Assembly (NCBI RefSeq): GCF_002077175.1
Contig: NZ_CP014943.1
Coordinates: 2,790,001 to 2,854,000, forward strand
Direction: 5' to 3'
Source of the DNA: Colwellia sp. PAMC 21821
GTDB taxonomy: Bacteria; Pseudomonadota; Gammaproteobacteria; Enterobacterales; Alteromonadaceae
DNA length: 64,000 nt
Shown here: positions 63,868-64,000 of the stretch, one piece after another
How the letters are laid out: every line of letters starts with the position of its first letter
How positions within the stretch are numbered: position 1 is the first letter of the stretch
Program-made: the position numbers and the translations under genes
The notes under the pieces: model-generated
The model's input: only the letters and a program-made list of their open reading frames with translations
Told to the model about the DNA's origin: nothing
The model's database searches: none

Positions 63868-64000
63868 TAAATAATTTAAATAAAAGTTCATGTGTTTTAT
63901 TACCAAAAGGTGGGAATAATAATGAGCCTAAGCTTATTTTTCCTCGTGACAATACTGATTTCCCATGCGAAAAAGTTTTAAAACCTTCACTGCCGTGATA
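63860..64000 (-). CDS. aldehyde dehydrogenase, C-terminal end (partial)
   Basis: An open minus-strand frame enters from the right edge and stops at 63860-63862. The 46 visible residues, YHGSEGFKTFSHGKSVLSRG through SLLFPPFGNKTHELLFKLFIR, match the C-terminus of coniferyl-aldehyde-type dehydrogenases (the GxYHGxxGFxTFSH pattern). It would oxidise an aldehyde to the carboxylic acid, a substrate type for the downstream fadD. Only the end is visible, so substrate cannot be judged. Confidence 0.75.
   Translation of the reverse strand, partial: YHGSEGFKTFSHGKSVLSRGKISLGSLLFPPFGNKTHELLFKLFIR

Noticed and set aside
63922..63981. Plus-strand 19-codon ORF with a GGTGGGA ribosome-like site
   Set aside because: It lies antisense to the clear aldehyde dehydrogenase C-terminus, so the codon pattern belongs to the minus strand.

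Overview
The window is AT-rich chromosomal DNA of a marine gammaproteobacterium of the Alteromonadales. Colwelliaceae (Colwellia, Thalassotalea or a relative) is my best guess, from protein style, AT-rich codon use and gene order. I ran no database comparison, so this is inference. No rRNA, tRNA, CRISPR array, IS element or prophage was seen.

Positions 1-44.7 kb are mostly conserved backbone, with several blocks in the same order as in E. coli: rlmN-pilW-rodZ-ispG-hisS-yfgM-bamB-der (cell envelope, isoprenoids, translation); xseA divergent from guaB-guaA; ygfZ divergent from sdhE-ygfX; nadB divergent from rpoE-rseA-rseB-rseC, with a good sigma-E-type promoter; lepA-lepB-rnc-era-recO-pdxJ-acpS; and barA divergent from rlmD-relA, then mazG. 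Inserted among them are a PilZ (c-di-GMP) protein, a RidA protein, a RecQ-family helicase, slyD, a crotonase, ltaE and a YebC-family regulator. Short tandem repeats of 8-15 bp recur between and inside genes.

Positions 44.7-48.8 kb are more variable: a hydrolase with an in-frame QNNN repeat, glutaminase, a secreted helical-repeat protein with a nested inverted repeat over its start region, and a LysR regulator.

Positions 48.85-62.04 kb hold what looks like one dedicated signalling and secretion locus. Two paralogous secreted subtilases with SLH-like tails bracket a five-gene operon: unknown secreted protein, FHA-GAF protein, membrane Ser/Thr kinase with a long TPR tail, soluble NarX-type histidine kinase, and NarL-type response regulator. 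Each subtilase promoter carries a pair of similar 17-bp inverted motifs (AGG-N7-CCT core) exactly 23 bp apart, which suggests common control, perhaps by the embedded regulator. The locus, plus a PEP-CTERM protein gene, is bounded by two same-orientation copies of a roughly 165-bp unit. Each copy, read on the minus strand, has an 18-codon ORF, a hairpin with a C-rich loop and an intrinsic terminator: a candidate small peptide or small RNA family.

The right end has fadD and the C-terminal end of an aldehyde dehydrogenase, both on the minus strand.
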